A DNA stretch of 8,494 nt from Bacteroides sp. (GTDB lineage: Bacteria; Bacteroidota; Bacteroidia; Bacteroidales; Bacteroidaceae), in NCBI GenBank assembly GCA_017556595.1, contig JAFYML010000150.1, positions 1 to 8,494 of the forward strand, in the 5' to 3' direction. Below, one piece after another: positions 6,845 to 8,494 of this stretch. Position 1 is the first letter of the stretch. Each line of letters begins with the position of its first letter. The position numbers were made by a program, and so were the translations under genes. The notes beneath the pieces were generated by a model. It saw nothing but the letters and a program-made list of their open reading frames with translations, was not told the origin of the DNA and made no database searches.

Positions 6845-8113
6845 ATGCTATACGAACTATTTAAATGGCTTGATAAATTTGATGTACCCGGTGCAGGTGT
6901 ATTTGGATACACCTCTTTCCGAGCACTGATGGCTATCATCTTGGCTTTGCTCATCTCGACAATTTGGGGTGATAAATTTATCAACCTACTGAAACGCAAA
7001 CAGATTACAGAAACGCAACGCGATGCAAAAACCGATCCTTTTGGCGTAAACAAAGTTGGCGTGCCTAGTATGGGTGGTATTATTATCATTTTTGCCACAC
7101 TGATACCTTGTTTACTATTGGGAAAACTACACAACATCTACATGATTCTGATGCTGATTACAACCGTATGGCTAGGTTCATTAGGATTTGCAGATGACTA
7201 CATCAAGATATTCAAGAAGGACAAAGAAGGTCTTCATGGTAAATTCAAGATTATTGGCCAAGTGGGGTTAGGATTAATTGTAGGACTCACTCTTTACTTG
7301 AGCCCACAAGTTGTTATCCGCGAGAATATTGAAGTGCAAACACCGAATGGACAAACCGAAGTAGTGCATGCTGCTAAAGAAATTAAGGCGACACAAACCA
7401 CAATTCCATTCTTCAAAAGCAACAACCTTGATTATGCCGATCTTGTTGGCTTCTTAGGCGAACACGCTCAAACGGCAGGTTGGATAATCTTCGTACTTAT
7501 TACCATCTTTGTAGTAACAGCAGTAAGTAATGGTGCAAACTTGAACGATGGAATGGATGGTATGGCTGCAGGCAACTCTGCTATTATAGGCCTGACACTC
7601 GGTATTTTAGCTTATGTATCGAGTCACATTGAATATGCCGGCTACTTAAATATCATGTATATCCCGGGATGTGAAGAGTTGGTTATTTTTATATGTGCAT
7701 TCATTGGTGCTTTAATTGGTTTCTTGTGGTACAATGCCTATCCTGCTCAAGTTTTCATGGGCGATACAGGTAGTTTGACAATTGGTGGTATTATTGCCGT
7801 TTTCGCCATCATCATTCACAAAGAGTTATTGATTCCTATTCTTTGTGGTGTATTCTTGGTAGAGAACCTATCTGTAATTTTGCAACGAGTGTACTACAAA
7901 ATGGGCAAACGCAAGGGTGTAAAACAACGTGTATTTAAACGCACACCTATACACGACCACTTCCGCACTTCAATGAATATCATAGAAGAAGGTTGTTCGG
8001 TAGTGTTTACTAAACCCGAGAAGTTATTCCACGAATCAAAAATAACTATACGTTTTTGGATTGTAACCATCATATTGGCAGCAATAACCATCATTACATT
8101 AAAAATTAGATAA
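6845..8113 (+). CDS. mraY: Phospho-N-acetylmuramoyl-pentapeptide-transferase MraY
   Basis: A 422-residue polytopic inner-membrane enzyme that transfers phospho-MurNAc-pentapeptide from UDP to undecaprenyl phosphate, making lipid I. About ten hydrophobic helices are visible, from about 25-42 to 402-420. Conserved cytoplasmic-face motifs: VPSMGG (73-78), FADDYIK with the Asp117-Asp118 pair (115-121), SNGANLNDGMDG (228-239), FMGDTGS (304-310) and RTPIHDHFR (366-374). The last one has Asp371 where the well-studied enzymes have the middle His of HHH. It is longer than E. coli MraY (360 residues), mainly through an extra soluble segment at about 153-205 (after the YLSPQVV helix end) and an extended region before the last helix (about 373-400). 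Both appear to be lineage features rather than damage. The start lies 6 bp after the murE stop. Confidence 0.97.
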   Translation: MLYELFKWLDKFDVPGAGVFGYTSFRALMAIILALLISTIWGDKFINLLKRKQITETQRDAKTDPFGVNKVGVPSMGGIIIIFATLIPCLLLGKLHNIYMILMLITTVWLGSLGFADDYIKIFKKDKEGLHGKFKIIGQVGLGLIVGLTLYLSPQVVIRENIEVQTPNGQTEVVHAAKEIKATQTTIPFFKSNNLDYADLVGFLGEHAQTAGWIIFVLITIFVVTAVSNGANLNDGMDGMAAGNSAIIGLTLGILAYVSSHIEYAGYLNIMYIPGCEELVIFICAFIGALIGFLWYNAYPAQVFMGDTGSLTIGGIIAVFAIIIHKELLIPILCGVFLVENLSVILQRVYYKMGKRKGVKQRVFKRTPIHDHFRTSMNIIEEGCSVVFTKPEKLFHESKITIRFWIVTIILAAITIITLKIR

Positions 8114-8136
8114 GCAACGCAATCAAAGATAGAATT

Positions 8137-8494
8137 ATGAGTAAAATCGTTGTATTAGGAGCAGGTGAAAGCGGTGCAGGAGCAGCAGTCTTAGCCAAAG
8201 TTAAAGGAATGGATGTGTTCGTTTCGGACATGTCGCTCATTAAAGAGAACTATAAAAACTTGCTCAATAGCTATGACATCGCTTGGGAAGAGGGACAACA
8301 CACAGAATCATGCATCTTAGATGCCGATGAAGTGGTGAAAAGTCCTGGCATTCCAAACGAAGCGCCTTTGGTACAAAAATTGATAGCACAAGGTACACCT
8401 ATCATTTCAGAAATTGAGTTTGCTGGTCGCTATACTGATGCAAAGATGGTGTGCATTACAGGTTCGAATGGTAAGACAACTACTACTTCGCTCA
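8137..8494 (+). CDS. murD: UDP-N-acetylmuramoylalanine--D-glutamate ligase MurD, N-terminal part, cut by window edge
   Basis: The ATG at 8137 opens a frame of 119 full codons running off the right edge without a stop. MurD adds D-glutamate to UDP-MurNAc-L-alanine in the cytoplasm, the step before MurE. Visible parts are a Rossmann-like N-terminal domain with GAGESGAGAA (8-17), the MurD-typical VKSPGIP (67-73), SEIEF (91-95), and the ATP-binding P-loop GSNGKTTTT (109-117). About a quarter of a typical protein of about 440-450 residues is present. It follows mraY by 23 bp and has no strong Shine-Dalgarno. SPGIP together with SEIEF and gene order separate it from MurC and MurF. Confidence 0.95.
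   Translation, partial: MSKIVVLGAGESGAGAAVLAKVKGMDVFVSDMSLIKENYKNLLNSYDIAWEEGQHTESCILDADEVVKSPGIPNEAPLVQKLIAQGTPIISEIEFAGRYTDAKMVCITGSNGKTTTTSL

Overview
The window looks like a chromosomal segment from a member of the Bacteroidales, most likely Prevotellaceae or a close relative. The genus call is inference from style. The support is a promoter matching the Bacteroidetes form (TTTG, 19-bp spacer, TAnnTTTG), weak or missing Shine-Dalgarno sequences, a dcw (division and cell wall) cluster without murF between murE and mraY, a long FtsI carrying a PASTA domain, a short FtsL of the Bacteroidetes type, and a long MraY with an extra periplasmic segment.

Layout. Positions 1-857 on the minus strand hold the first 285 codons of a secreted glycoside hydrolase family 3 enzyme, cut by the left edge. 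Positions 858-1399 are an AT-rich divergent intergenic region with no gene. It holds the GH3 promoter (902-932, minus strand), a four-unit array with an exact 22-bp period (1041-1114) containing small inverted repeats, a duplicated 10-bp word (1308-1328), and tandem TGGGG repeats with 10-bp period (1344-1358) directly before mraZ. Those last repeats fit the known binding pattern of MraZ. From 1400 to the right edge runs one plus-strand operon: mraZ, rsmH (mraW), an ftsL-like gene, ftsI (class B penicillin-binding protein), murE, mraY and the first 119 codons of murD. Gaps between genes are 6-27 bp and no internal terminator is visible.

How the genes work together. MraZ is the likely autoregulator of the cluster. 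RsmH methylates 16S rRNA. The FtsL-like protein and FtsI belong to the septal peptidoglycan machine. MurE and MurD make UDP-MurNAc-peptide precursors in the cytoplasm, and MraY attaches the finished pentapeptide precursor to undecaprenyl phosphate to give lipid I. MurE has the DNPR motif of meso-diaminopimelate-adding enzymes, so the wall is predicted to be of the DAP type. The GH3 gene points the other way and is probably a polysaccharide-degradation gene unrelated to division.

The coding content is conserved core biology, and I see no previously undescribed system in it. The parts worth a second look are the non-coding elements between the GH3 gene and mraZ, plus a few lineage-type deviations in MraY, FtsI and gene order.
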